DNA from: Edaphobacter sp. 12200R-103 | GTDB taxonomy: Bacteria; Acidobacteriota; Terriglobia; Terriglobales; Acidobacteriaceae | DNA length: 64,000 nucleotides | Assembly (NCBI RefSeq): GCF_010093025.1 | Contig: NZ_CP048114.1 | Span: 2,914,001-2,978,000, forward strand | Reading direction: 5' to 3' | Shown: piece after piece, positions 14,728-23,900 of the stretch | Layout: each line of letters opens with the position of its first letter | Position numbering within the stretch: the stretch's first letter is position 1 | Notes under the pieces: model-generated | The model's input: only the letters and a program-made list of their open reading frames with translations | What the model was told of the DNA's origin: nothing | The model's database searches: none | Translations under genes and position numbers: made by a program

Positions 14728-17607
14728 CTAGAAGGTGGTTCCGACGGTCAGACGGAAGGTCTTTCGGGGTTCGCGGAGCGTGTAGTTGGACCCGTAGAGC
14801 TGCTGGGCCTGGAGGTAGGTGAACTGACCTGCGCCCGAGTTGGGGAAGAAGCCCCGGAAGGTCGCATCGTCGGTCGAGAACGCCTGCGGAACGTCCTTGT
14901 AGAGGCGCAGCGGGTTATAGGCGTAGTAGATACGGAACGGGGCGTTGATGATGGGCAGGACGACCTGCAGCTCCACGCCGTTCGACATACGAGGAACATA
15001 GTTGGTTCCGGGCACGATTCGCAGCGGATTGGGGAACGAGACCTGCTTGCCGCCGTAGCATGCTCCGTTGACGATGGTCGGGCAGCCATACATCGGGCTC
15101 GAGATCTCCTGCTGGCCAGCGATGCTCTGACGAAGCTGGCCAGGCCAGACGTCGAAGGTCATGTTGAAGTCGGTAAAGAAGTCGAGCACCACCTGATTGA
15201 TGATCGGGATCTTGTACTCGAGGTTGGCGGTGACGCTGGTGTCGCCGCCGATGGAGACGAGGCGATAGACCGGGATGGGAATCTGAACGTTGCCGAGCAA
15301 CGGGTTGCTGGGGTCACGCGGAACGATGGTGCCGTCCGGGTTGGTCAGGTTGAACATGACCTTCGTCGGAATGAAGGTATAGGGCGAGGTGGAGCGGATG
15401 TCGAAGCCGCGAACATCGTTCTCGCCACCGGCATAGATACGGTTCTGGGGCGGAGCGACCTCGCCTCCGAAGCCCGCGATGTGAGAGACCTGCAGGCGAT
15501 AACCCAGTATGTTATGGCCGTCACGCGCAACCTTGAGGTTGTGCATGGGGAAGAACTGACGCCAGCTGACGACCGGCTGAACGTACTTGACGTTCCCGCC
15601 GACGCCGGCGATGGCAACCGCTGCGTTGAGGTCCTTACCGGAGTGCGGACCGACGGCGCGATCAAGGCTGGAGAAGGTGAAGCTGGGCGTGATGACCGAG
15701 CTGATGATGCCGTTCAACTGGTTCTGGCCCTGGACGCCAGAGCGGAAGGCCAGCGTCTGGAAGACGTTTCTGGTGTTGTCGTTAAAGGTCGTCACCGAGG
15801 AACGGGACAAGGCGTACGAGACGCCGATGCGGGAGACGCCGGTCCGGGCGAAGAGGTGACGCAGCGGCGAGCTGAGGGAGATCGTCATGCCGGTCTGCGA
15901 CTGGTTGTAGTTGGTCAGCAGCGACTGCTGGGCCGTGGTCAGGTTCTGACTGAGATTGCTCGCAATGGAGTATCCCTTGGCCGGGTTGAAGTCGTACTTG
16001 CTGGTGAAGAGCTGGACGCCGAGGGAGATCGGCTTGTTGCGGAAGTAGGGCTCCGTGAACCCGAAGCTCAGGTTGCGCTGCAGGTCGCCGATGTTGGCCT
16101 GCACAGAGAGCGTTTCGCCGAGGCCAAGGAAGTTGTTGGTCTCGTAGTTAAGGCCAATGAAGGAGCCGGAGAGGCCGCTAAGACCGCCGTTGAGGCCGAT
16201 GGAGTTCTTGCCCTTCTCCTTGAGCTTGAGCAGCAGATCGACGGTTCCGTCTTCGGTATTCTGATGGCTCTCGGAGTCCTGGTCGACCTTGAGGGTCTCA
16301 AAGTAGTTGAGCTGGTTGAGACGCATGATCGACAGCTCCCACAGGCGGGAGTTGTAGACCTGACCTTCTTCAAGAAGAAGCTCGCGACGGATGACCTTGT
16401 CGCGGGTAATGCTATTGCCGGAGAACTCGATGCGCGAGACGTAGAAGGGCTTGCCCTCGTCGATGTCGATATCGAGATAGATCAGCTTTTTGGCCTCGTC
16501 GACGCGCGGGACCGGGGTTCCGACAAAGTTGATGTATCCGCCCTCGCCATAAGCCTTGCGGAGCTGCTCCAGCCCCTTGCCGAAGAGCGTGGCGTTGAAC
16601 CAATCACCGTCCTTCTGGGAGAACTGTGCGCGAAGGGCCTTGGTGTTGGTGTAGTGCTTGTTGCCGGTGAAGGTGATTCCGCCCAGGCGGTAACGCTCGC
16701 CTTCTTCCACCGGCATCAGAATATCGACGCGCTTGCCCTTGGACGGACGGAGCGTAAAGGGGCTGAGGCCGCCGGCGTCGCGGATGGTGGTCGTGGGCTC
16801 GCTGGTGATGGCCTTGAAGTAGCCGCGGTCGCGATAGGCCTGGCGAACACGCTCGGTGTCTTCGTCGAGCTTGCTGGCGTCGAAGGTACGGGCGAAGAGA
16901 TTCTCAAGAATGATGGAGTGCGGGATTCCGATGGGCCTGAGGTTTCTCATGGCCCGACGCAGGGTGCGGTCCGAGACGTGCTCGTTGCCGTCGAAGGCGA
17001 TCTTGCCGACCTTAACCGTAGGACCTTCCTTGACGTTGAACGTCAGCGAGACGGCCGCTGGAGGAATGGTCTTAACTTCTTCCTTGACCGTCGCGAACTG
17101 ATGGCCGTGAGCAGAGAGCAGCTCCTTCAGGACGACCTCAGCCCGCTTGATCTTGGTGGGATCGTACTGGCTCTCGACCGAGAGTCCGACCTTGGCCTTT
17201 TTGAAGGCATCCATAATGTCGGACTGCGAGACGGTGTTGATGCCCTTGTAGTTGATCTCGCGGATGGTGGGCTTTTCGCGGACGTAGATGACGAGCTGGA
17301 CGCACTTGGGAGTGTCGACCCGCTCGATGCGGACATCGTCGAAGTAGCCGGTGTTCCATAGCGAATTGAAGTCCCGCTCAACGACCTGGGCATCGTAGAG
17401 ATCCCCCTGGTGCGAGAAGAGGCGGGCAAGGACAGATTCCTTGGGGATTCTGCGGTTGCCGACAACCTGCGGCTGGCACAGGGTCTGAGCTTCGGAGTCG
17501 ACGGTTTGCGCCTGAGACGACGGAACCATCGCAAAGGCAAAGGAGGCCAACAACACGGCGTAAGCGATGCGGGAGCAGCCGGAGCGCGTGCACACAAGCC
17601 TTGACAT
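14728..17607 (-). CDS. bamA: Outer-membrane protein assembly factor BamA
   Basis: 959 residues from ATG 17607, which gives a good signal peptide (MSRLVCTRSGCSRIAYAVLL, cut after SSQAQ); an upstream in-frame start would put 39 extra residues before it. Five POTRA domains follow (starting at VVGNRRIPKESVL, with later units at IREINYKGINTVSQSD, VGKIAFDGNEHVSD, LGGITFTGNKHYTN and VSRIEFSGNSITRD). Then comes the 16-strand barrel with GGENDVRGFD (the VRGF/Y lid-lock loop motif), ending in a C-terminal Phe. It inserts barrel proteins, including LptD encoded nearby, into the outer membrane. Ends in a strong terminator. Confidence 0.93.
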   Translation of the reverse strand: MSRLVCTRSGCSRIAYAVLLASFAFAMVPSSQAQTVDSEAQTLCQPQVVGNRRIPKESVLARLFSHQGDLYDAQVVERDFNSLWNTGYFDDVRIERVDTPKCVQLVIYVREKPTIREINYKGINTVSQSDIMDAFKKAKVGLSVESQYDPTKIKRAEVVLKELLSAHGHQFATVKEEVKTIPPAAVSLTFNVKEGPTVKVGKIAFDGNEHVSDRTLRRAMRNLRPIGIPHSIILENLFARTFDASKLDEDTERVRQAYRDRGYFKAITSEPTTTIRDAGGLSPFTLRPSKGKRVDILMPVEEGERYRLGGITFTGNKHYTNTKALRAQFSQKDGDWFNATLFGKGLEQLRKAYGEGGYINFVGTPVPRVDEAKKLIYLDIDIDEGKPFYVSRIEFSGNSITRDKVIRRELLLEEGQVYNSRLWELSIMRLNQLNYFETLKVDQDSESHQNTEDGTVDLLLKLKEKGKNSIGLNGGLSGLSGSFIGLNYETNNFLGLGETLSVQANIGDLQRNLSFGFTEPYFRNKPISLGVQLFTSKYDFNPAKGYSIASNLSQNLTTAQQSLLTNYNQSQTGMTISLSSPLRHLFARTGVSRIGVSYALSRSSVTTFNDNTRNVFQTLAFRSGVQGQNQLNGIISSVITPSFTFSSLDRAVGPHSGKDLNAAVAIAGVGGNVKYVQPVVSWRQFFPMHNLKVARDGHNILGYRLQVSHIAGFGGEVAPPQNRIYAGGENDVRGFDIRSTSPYTFIPTKVMFNLTNPDGTIVPRDPSNPLLGNVQIPIPVYRLVSIGGDTSVTANLEYKIPIINQVVLDFFTDFNMTFDVWPGQLRQSIAGQQEISSPMYGCPTIVNGACYGGKQVSFPNPLRIVPGTNYVPRMSNGVELQVVLPIINAPFRIYYAYNPLRLYKDVPQAFSTDDATFRGFFPNSGAGQFTYLQAQQLYGSNYTLREPRKTFRLTVGTTF

Positions 17608-17781
17608 TCTCTTCAGGGAGCTTCCGCTCTCTCGATCTACGGTAAAGATACGCACACCCTCACTGCTCTGAAAATCATGCCCCGACGGTTCCTGAAGGGG
17701 AATCTCGATTATATGGGAGCGCATGGCGCCTTAGCGAGTTCCGCGCCAGCTTCCGGGGCAGCAAAGCGTCTGTTTTCTCAT

Positions 17782-18801
17782 TCACTTCGCCCCTGCCGCC
17801 TGTAACGGAGCGGCTGAGGGGCCTTTTTCAGCCGGTTCAGCGCCCTGGAGCACCTTTGCGAAGAGCTCCGTATCAATATTGCCTCCGGTAAGGACGGTTC
17901 CAACCCTGACGCCGCCGGAGGGGCGGTCATGCAGCAGCCCGGCGAGCCCGACGGCTCCGGCACCCTCGGCTGCATTGTGGGTATCTGCAAAGTAAATGCG
18001 CATGGCCTCTTCGACGGCGTCGTCAGTCACCTGGAGGATGCGGTCGGCGCCGTTACGGACGATCTCTACAGCCCCCGGAGTAGGCCTTCTGCAGGCGACA
18101 CCGTCAGCGATGCGTGTGGCTGCGGGTTGCTCGATGACGCAGCCGGCGGCGACGGAGCGGGCAAATGCGGGAGCATGGGCGGAGACCACACCGACGACGC
18201 GCGTCCTGAGGCCAAGGGCGTCCCTGACGGCGATCATGGCGCTGATACCGGAGCCCATGCCGATGGGAACGTAGACGGTATCCAGGTCGGGGATAGCGGA
18301 GAGAAATTCGAGCCCCGCCGTGGCGACTCCTGTGACCAGAAGAGGGTGGTAGCTGGGAACCCAGTGCCATCCATTCTGCCGCTCGAGCGCGGTGGCATGC
18401 TCCAAAGCAGCCTGAAAGTCGTCGCCCTCTTCGATGAGCTCGGCGCCGAAGGCTTGCATGGCGCAATTTTTTTCAACACTATTTCCCCGCGGGACGACGA
18501 TCACAGCCCGGATTCCGCTGGCCGCGGCCGCAAACGCAATGGACTGACCGTGATTGCCGCGGGTTGCAGTGACGATGGTTGTGACCTCGGGATGCTGGCG
18601 GCGCAGCCAGTCCATGTAGACGAGGCCGCCACGAATCTTAAACGCGCCAACGGGCGTGTGATTTTCGTGCTTGATCCAGATATCGGCCCCGGCACGCCTG
18701 CTGAGAAGAGGCCAGCGGTACTGCGGGGTGGGCGGCATGGTGCGATAGACAAGCTGCTGCGCCTCGCGAATCTCCTCAAGACCGGGGAGCTTGTCGTTCA
18801 T
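17782..18801 (-). CDS. Threonine dehydratase-like PLP enzyme (fold type II)
   Basis: 339 residues. The PLP-binding lysine lies in HTPVGAFKIRGG (K55), the substrate loop in ATRGNHGQS, and the glycine-rich phosphate clamp in PIGMGSGIS. The protein lacks the C-terminal ACT-like regulatory domain of biosynthetic IlvA, so it resembles catabolic/TdcB or serine-dehydratase-like enzymes. It deaminates threonine/serine or a related hydroxyamino acid; the substrate is not certain. It starts 66 bp from the divergent TMEM175-like remnant and is separated from bamA by 174 bp. Confidence 0.8.
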   Translation of the reverse strand: MNDKLPGLEEIREAQQLVYRTMPPTPQYRWPLLSRRAGADIWIKHENHTPVGAFKIRGGLVYMDWLRRQHPEVTTIVTATRGNHGQSIAFAAAASGIRAVIVVPRGNSVEKNCAMQAFGAELIEEGDDFQAALEHATALERQNGWHWVPSYHPLLVTGVATAGLEFLSAIPDLDTVYVPIGMGSGISAMIAVRDALGLRTRVVGVVSAHAPAFARSVAAGCVIEQPAATRIADGVACRRPTPGAVEIVRNGADRILQVTDDAVEEAMRIYFADTHNAAEGAGAVGLAGLLHDRPSGGVRVGTVLTGGNIDTELFAKVLQGAEPAEKGPSAAPLQAAGAK

Positions 18802-18867
18802 TGAGCCACACGGATAGCCATCTCTTCCGCCATGCCACTATTCTATGCCTGCAGGACGATGGATCGA

Positions 18868-19116
18868 ATGAGCACGATGGCAGAGAGACTGTATCCGACA
18901 GTACGGCTGGAGGCATTTTCTGACGGCGTTCTGGCCGTGGTGATCACCATCATGGTGCTGGAGCTGAAGGTTCCCGAGAAGGATGGCATCAGAGGGTTGC
19001 TGTCGATTGCCCCGACACTGTTCGTTTATCTACTCTCTTTTTGCTTCACCGGGATTTACTGGATTCTGCCGACGGCGCATACCGATGAAACCTGCTCCAC
19101 GATCAAAAAGGACTAA
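18868..19116 (+). pseudogene. TMEM175-like potassium channel, truncated
   Basis: The 82 residues from ATG 18868 match the start of bacterial TMEM175/DUF1211 proteins: RLEAFSDGVLAVVITIMVLELKVP carries the FSDG pore motif, and the second helix (LFVYLLSFCFTGIYW) follows. The family continues for about 100 more residues with more helices, but here the frame diverges after YW and ends at ITCSTIKKD-like sequence at 19116. No rescue frame was found downstream. It is most likely a broken gene, although a two-helix product could still be made. Confidence 0.65.
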
Positions 19117-19316
19117 GGGTATCCATAGGTTTTGCTTAATTGACCAGCGTTGTTGGACCTCCCGGCCTACCGGAGCGGCCTGGGATAGCGGCTGAAGACA
19201 GCAAAACCACAGATCCTTCCTGTGGAACAGGCGATGCAGGATGTAGATCTCCTCCGAGGGGGCGGGACACTGGATTTTGCTACAGTGGACGCGAGTCCAG
19301 CTTTTGAGGTGAACCT

Positions 19317-19778
19317 GTGGCGTTTTGTCTCCGCATTGCACTCTGTTTCGTAGCGATTGCTATCGCAATCCCGGCCGAATCGCAGCAGACCTTGACCACG
19401 GTGCCGCAGCAGCAGTTGGATGTGATCAAGGTTCTGCTGGCACAGGAGGAGGCGTGGAACCGCGGAGATCTGGAGGCATTTGCGCAGACCTATAAGGATT
19501 CGCCCGATACGCTGCTGATCTCCGGCTCGGTCAGTCGCGGCTATGCCAGCCTGGTGGACGCGTACCGCAAGAACTATCCCAATCGCGAGGCGATGGGCAC
19601 ACTGAGTTTTTCAGAGCTGGAGGCGCATCCGCTGGACGAACGGTTTGCGGTCGTGGTGGGGCACTTCAACGTGGAGCGGTCGAAGAAGGAAGGCGGCAAT
19701 GCCCAGGGAATCTTCTCGCTGGTGCTGGAGAAGACGGCTAAGGGGTGGAAGATTATCGTCGATCACACGACGAGTTAA
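19317..19778 (+). CDS. Exported DUF4440/SnoaL-like (NTF2-fold) protein
   Basis: 153 residues with a signal peptide (MAFCLRIALCFVAIAIAIPA). The rest matches the DUF4440 cone-shaped fold: VIKVLLAQEEAWNRGDLEAFAQTYKDS, GYASLVDAYRKNYP, and strands ending GWKIIVDHTTS. Such domains bind small molecules or act as ketosteroid-isomerase-like enzymes; no catalytic role can be assigned. GTG 19317 is preceded by GAGGTG. Convergent with frr. The 200-bp gap upstream holds a fragment of repeat family 2 and presumably its promoter. Confidence 0.75.
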   Translation: MAFCLRIALCFVAIAIAIPAESQQTLTTVPQQQLDVIKVLLAQEEAWNRGDLEAFAQTYKDSPDTLLISGSVSRGYASLVDAYRKNYPNREAMGTLSFSELEAHPLDERFAVVVGHFNVERSKKEGGNAQGIFSLVLEKTAKGWKIIVDHTTS

Positions 19779-19780
19779 AA

Positions 19781-19809
19781 GCAGAAGGCCGCCAATGGCA
19801 GCCTTTTGC
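19781..19809. terminator. Imperfect hairpin between DUF4440 gene and frr
   Basis: GCAGAAGGCCGCC and GGCAGCCTTTTGC pair with two mismatches around a 3-nt loop, with short A/T runs outside. It sits exactly between two convergent genes, so it probably terminates both. Confidence 0.5.
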
Positions 19810-19833
19810 GAGGATCGATGCCGGACGTGACGA

Positions 19834-20418
19834 TCAGACCGTCATAACCTCTTTTTCCTTTGCCTTGAAGAGCTCTTCGATCCGCTTGATCTCGGCGTCG
19901 GTAAGCTGCTGGACCTCTTCGTTGGCGCGCTTCTCGTCGTCAGCAGAGATCAGCTTGTCCTTTGCGGCCTTCTTGATCTGGTCGTTCCCGTCGCGGCGGA
20001 TGTTGCGGATGGCGGTCTTGTGATCTTCAAGAGTCTTGTTAAGATGCTTGACCACGTCACGGCGGCGTTCCTCGGTCATGGGAGGCACGGGAACGCGAAT
20101 GACCGTACCGTCGGACATGGGATTGAGGCCGGTGTTGGAGGTGCGAATGGCCTTTTCGACGGCCGAGACCATCGCCTTGTCGTAGGGCTGCACCAGGATC
20201 AGGGTCGGCTCAGGGGTGCTGAGCTGGCCGAGCTGCGAGATAGGGGTCTCGGTCCCGTAGTAGTCCACCTTGATCTGGTCGAGCATATGGACGTTGGCGC
20301 GGCCCGTACGGGTGGCGGCCAGATGAGCGCGGAAGTCTTCCACCGACTTTTCCATCCTGGACTTCAACTCCTGGTGGGTTCCTTTAAGTGCCTCAATACT
20401 TGCCATCGCGGATGCCAT
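19834..20418 (-). CDS. frr: Ribosome-recycling factor
   Basis: 194 residues from ATG 20418 (ATG 20406 would give 190); the family is about 185. An in-frame start at 20562 would overlap the next gene and is rejected. Family blocks are clear: EDFRAHLAATRTGRANVHMLDQIKVDYYG, TPISQLGQLSTPEPTLILVQPYD, GTVIRVPVPPMTEERRRDVVK, and NIRRDGNDQIKKAAKDKLIS. It splits post-termination ribosomes together with EF-G. The adjacent pyrH/tsf/rpsB genes common in other genomes are not present here. Confidence 0.95.
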   Translation of the reverse strand: MASAMASIEALKGTHQELKSRMEKSVEDFRAHLAATRTGRANVHMLDQIKVDYYGTETPISQLGQLSTPEPTLILVQPYDKAMVSAVEKAIRTSNTGLNPMSDGTVIRVPVPPMTEERRRDVVKHLNKTLEDHKTAIRNIRRDGNDQIKKAAKDKLISADDEKRANEEVQQLTDAEIKRIEELFKAKEKEVMTV

Positions 20419-20527
20419 AACGCTGTTGTCCTCATGCGCTGTTGCGCCAACGAAAATTCTATCGGAAACGGCGCGGGACCAGAAGATCGCCTCTTCGCGT
20501 GGCGACGCGCATCTTTGCCTCGCTGAC

Positions 20528-21550
20528 CTACTTTTTCTCGGTCGCTGGGGGCGTGCCGGCAAGCCGCAGGTTGACGGCCTTCTGCAAAAGATCGAACCAG
20601 AAGGGCGCTCCCTGCGAGATGGCCAGAGCAGTGGCGGCGAGACCGACGATCTTCCACAGCCACCAGCTCCATTCGCCGCGGTCGACGAGACGGGGATCGG
20701 TCGATGCCAGGATGACGTGCGTGACGGACGACGATGGGTGAATCAGATCGGGCCAGCAGCTTGCCTTGAAGCCATCGGTCTGGATGGCCGGCTGTTCTCC
20801 GGGTTTGGGCGGGGCTTTAGGGTCGACGAAGCACCATCCCAGAGGCACGCCGGGGAGCTCTTCGCGCAACAGATTGAGGCGATGAAGGGACTGATCAAGC
20901 TGTCCCTGATCGCCGACGGCCTGGTCGCGTGGAGTGGATTGCACGTACTGGGTAGCTTCTGCGGTAACGGCATCGCGCAGGGTTTGATCGTTCCAGAAGC
21001 GTTTGCTGAGCGTAATAGCATCTGCATTCAACAGAAGACAGAGAATCCCGCCGAAGATCCAGATCCAGAGATGCGACTTGCGTTTGTACCAGCCGGAGAC
21101 ACGCTCCATCGACTGGTTGAACCAGCGCTCCAGTCGAATGCGCTGTTCGGTGATGTCTTTACAGTCGCGGAGAAGCGCCGAGAGCAACTTCTCTGTCGTT
21201 TCAAAGCCACCGGGCTGCGATGCCGGGGTTGCAGCGGGGTCCAGTTTGAGTCCCTGCTCCTGCGCAGTCTGAAGGATGGCGAGCGCGAGTGTAGTGGCAG
21301 GGATGTAGGATGGCCTGCGGCTGTAGGGTCCGCCGAGGCCGGGACTGCAGAGCCCTTGAATCAGCGGTTGTTTGTAGACAAGATCTTTGAATTCGGGGCT
21401 CATCAGGAGCCCGGCCAGGCCGCTCTCGAGAGTAGTGGCACGCCAGCGAAAGAGATTCGCGACAATCTCCTGGATGGCGGAGGAGGCAGCACTCAACATG
21501 AGAAAGAGGAAGGCCATGCTGATAGCAAAGCCGACGATGGTCGTAATCAC
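20528..21550 (-). CDS. Integral membrane protein of unknown function
   Basis: 340 residues with an N-terminal helix (TIVGFAISMAFLFLMLSAASSA), a middle helix (LWIWIFGGILCLLLNADAI) and a C-terminal helix (WSWWLWKIVGLAATALAISQGAPFWFDLLQKAV). A soluble domain with LERWFNQSMERVSGWYKRK lies before the second helix. This pattern (SSAIQEIVA, RLERWFNQSMxRVSGWYKR, QGAPFWFDLLQ) looks like a family of bacterial membrane proteins without known function. It follows the DUF5995 gene by 68 bp on the same strand, so they may be co-transcribed. GTG start at 21550 with CGGAGAG upstream. Confidence 0.7.
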   Translation of the reverse strand: MITTIVGFAISMAFLFLMLSAASSAIQEIVANLFRWRATTLESGLAGLLMSPEFKDLVYKQPLIQGLCSPGLGGPYSRRPSYIPATTLALAILQTAQEQGLKLDPAATPASQPGGFETTEKLLSALLRDCKDITEQRIRLERWFNQSMERVSGWYKRKSHLWIWIFGGILCLLLNADAITLSKRFWNDQTLRDAVTAEATQYVQSTPRDQAVGDQGQLDQSLHRLNLLREELPGVPLGWCFVDPKAPPKPGEQPAIQTDGFKASCWPDLIHPSSSVTHVILASTDPRLVDRGEWSWWLWKIVGLAATALAISQGAPFWFDLLQKAVNLRLAGTPPATEKK

Positions 21551-21618
21551 TCTGGCTCTCCGTTACGGCAGATCAAGGACACAGACACTCTACTCGAACT
21601 TGCCGGTCAGGTAATGAT

Positions 21619-22344
21619 CTATTTGCAGACCAGGATGGCGCGGCCCAGGACGCCGGTGATTTGATCCTGCGCGGCGAGAGCGAGCTGAAGTTGAAGCCCT
21701 CCAAGGTTTCGCAGGTGATCGGCGTACATCCAGGCGAGGTCGCGCGCCTTGCAGATATTCCAGAAAGCAAGCAGGCGGCCGACCTTGCCGGTATCCTGTG
21801 CGATCTGGCCGAGAATGCCGGTCGCCAGCACGTCGAGTGCGCGCGGCATGACGGTGGCGAGAAGCTGGTTGACGGCCTGGTAGTCGGTGTACTGCGGACT
21901 GGCGGCGGTGGGCCAGATGCTGCTCTGCCGGTTGGTTGCGATGAGAGCGAGTGCAAGGTCGTGGTTGATGTGCGCGTTCATGCCGGCTACGGCGAACTGA
22001 ATCCGGTCGATGCCGCCGCGAAAGCGCGACTCCATCAGGGCATCCCATGCATTGGGGGCATTGCGCGAGTTATTGAGGAACGCGGCGATTGCGCGGAAGT
22101 AGAATCCGGCAAAGACTACATCCAGGCGATCGAGCCAGGCGGTGTCCTTCCATCCGTTGTTCGGCGGACGCAGATCGACCTCTTCGGTCACCATGCGATA
22201 GAGACGGTTGAACCATTTGAGGCCGTCGTTGTCCTCGAGAACGCCATCGATACGATCCATGCGGGCAAGAACACCGTCGATCGTGTCGGGCTCGGCTTCG
22301 GTGACGATTTGATACAGTGCCTGATCGGTTGCCGCGACGCTCAT
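21619..22344 (-). CDS. DUF5995-family protein
   Basis: 241 residues from ATG 22344; a TTG 26 codons upstream is possible. Hallmarks of DUF5995 are present: TIDGVLARMDRID, GLKWFNRLYRMVTEEV, WLDRLDVVFAGFYFRAIAAF and IQFAVAGMNAHINHDLALALI, the last with a conserved His pair that could bind metal. Function unknown. No signal peptide. It shares an upstream region with the divergent GH13-like gene and is probably in one unit with the membrane protein 20528-21550. Confidence 0.75.
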   Translation of the reverse strand: MSVAATDQALYQIVTEAEPDTIDGVLARMDRIDGVLEDNDGLKWFNRLYRMVTEEVDLRPPNNGWKDTAWLDRLDVVFAGFYFRAIAAFLNNSRNAPNAWDALMESRFRGGIDRIQFAVAGMNAHINHDLALALIATNRQSSIWPTAASPQYTDYQAVNQLLATVMPRALDVLATGILGQIAQDTGKVGRLLAFWNICKARDLAWMYADHLRNLGGLQLQLALAAQDQITGVLGRAILVCK

Positions 22345-22473
22345 CTGAGGGATCTTCTTCCAGTCGTTGATAAAGGATGGGCCGAAGTATAGCGCAGCCT
22401 GTTCCCTGAAGGGAGCGGGCAATTTAGCATCGATAGGAAGCTGGCTCGCAGGATGGGTCCGCCGTCATCGATT

Positions 22474-23718
22474 ATGCCGAAATTCATCTTTCCTCGCCGG
22501 CTCCAGGTAGTAGCGTTCTCTCTCTTTCTCACAGTGCCGTTCTGCTCGCAGACGCAGATGCTGGCCAGGCCCGGATGGGCCGGGTCGGGCATGAACGCTG
22601 CCCCGTGGTGGAAGCACGCGGTCATCTACCGGGCCGATCCGCGCACCTTTGGCGGTCTGCGCGGCATTGCGGAACACCTGGACTATATCCGTTCAGTCGG
22701 CGTGGATGCGGTGCTTTTGACATCGCTTGGCAGCGATGTGAAGCAGCCGATCGATGCTGCCGCCGGAACGATGGACGACTTTGAGGAGATCGTTCGCCGC
22801 GCAAGCCAGCAGAGCATTCGAGTGCTGGTGGAGCTGGACCCGCAGCAGGACCTTTCATCGTGGACGCGAATGTGGCTGGTACACGGTGCAGCGGGCTTCT
22901 ATGTTCCGGGCGCCAATGCGGAACAGCTCGCAACTGTGCGCAAAGCCGCAGGTGGCCTGGGCGGCCAGCGTATTGTGATTGGCGATACCGATGCGGTTGG
23001 CGCTCAGAGCCGCGGTGGAGACGGGCCGCAGATGCTGGTGGATCGTAGCGCGGGAACGCAGGAGAAGTTCGTGGCGTCGATGGTGCGTCCGGCTCTCGAG
23101 GCATCGCAGCCGTTCGCAGACCGCAGTTCGTTGCTGCTGTTGTCCGATGGACCGAAGCTGAAGCGAAGCATGAGCCGCTACGGTGGCGGCGCGCAGGATG
23201 TTGCGGTTGCCAAGGAGCTGGCTGCGCTGCTGCTGACGACTCGTGCGGGGGCGATGCTTTACTCCGGGCAGGAGCTTGGGTTGGGGGACGCGGCGAAGGA
23301 GATCTCGTTTGCGGTGCCGCAGAAGAAGGGCGATCAACCGGCTCCGCTGAGCGTGGCGGCGGAGAATGCCAGCCAGGATTCGCTGCTGAGTTGGTATCGC
23401 CAGCTGAGTGCGCTGAGTCATAGCAATCGCACGATGAGCTCGGGCGCGATCACGGTGCTGAACCATGACGATCAGAACGTGCTGGCGTGGGTACGCAGGC
23501 CAGCAGCGGCTTCGCTGGCGAACCCGCCAATTGTTGTGGTCGAGAATCTTTCGGACCAAGCGGTGACAGTCTCTCTGAAGGCTGATATGCAGAGGCTGCA
23601 TCTGCGAGGGAGCTTTCTGCGGACGGTGCTGCGATCGGACAACGGCATGGGAGCCATGCACCTGGATGGGATGACGCTGGCTCCGCACGTGGTGTTTATT
23701 GGTGAGCTCAAGTATTAG
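22474..23718 (+). CDS. Exported GH13-like protein with lost catalytic residues
   Basis: 414 residues from ATG 22474 with a signal peptide (PRRLQVVAFSLFLTVPFC). WWKHAVIYRADPRTFGG and LRGIAEHLDYIRSVGVDAVLL are the start of an alpha-amylase barrel. Later GAMLYSGQELGLGD and the C-terminal beta-domain with NHDDQNVLAWVR are also GH13-like. The catalytic positions are not: region I reads RVLVELDPQQD, the strand-4 nucleophile motif (GFRxD) reads GFYVPGAN, the strand-5 Glu region reads IVIGDTDAVG, and the NHD region reads LLSDGPK. The barrel is also short. It is probably a binding or structural pseudoenzyme; secreted. Confidence 0.75.
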   Translation: MPKFIFPRRLQVVAFSLFLTVPFCSQTQMLARPGWAGSGMNAAPWWKHAVIYRADPRTFGGLRGIAEHLDYIRSVGVDAVLLTSLGSDVKQPIDAAAGTMDDFEEIVRRASQQSIRVLVELDPQQDLSSWTRMWLVHGAAGFYVPGANAEQLATVRKAAGGLGGQRIVIGDTDAVGAQSRGGDGPQMLVDRSAGTQEKFVASMVRPALEASQPFADRSSLLLLSDGPKLKRSMSRYGGGAQDVAVAKELAALLLTTRAGAMLYSGQELGLGDAAKEISFAVPQKKGDQPAPLSVAAENASQDSLLSWYRQLSALSHSNRTMSSGAITVLNHDDQNVLAWVRRPAAASLANPPIVVVENLSDQAVTVSLKADMQRLHLRGSFLRTVLRSDNGMGAMHLDGMTLAPHVVFIGELKY

Positions 23719-23727
23719 ATGGTGATC

Positions 23728-23770
23728 TGCCTTGGGCTTCGCTGCGCTTCTGTCAGCTTTGCCCAAGGCA
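23728..23770. terminator. Hairpin after the GH13-like gene
   Basis: TGCCTTGGGC (23728-23737) pairs exactly with GCCCAAGGCA (23761-23770) around a 23-nt loop. No clear T-run follows, so termination is likely but not certain. Confidence 0.45.
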
Positions 23771-23900
23771 GGCTACTGTGTAGTTGTTTGTACAACCTCG
23801 CATTCAAAGTCCGAACCCAATAGAGTCCCCCGGTAAACGTTCGTACCGGGAGACGGAAGCGGCAGATTCTTTGAAACGGAACTGCTACTCGATGAAAGGT

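Noticed and set aside
15481..17361. A 626-codon open frame on the plus strand opposite bamA
   Set aside because: It is a mirror frame of a high-GC gene: composition is odd (Val/Gly/Glu/Asp-rich, no family features), while the minus strand encodes an unmistakable BamA.
20419..20562. A 48-residue extension of ribosome-recycling factor
   Set aside because: The family is about 185 residues and the extension overlaps the neighbouring gene; ATG 20418 gives the right length.
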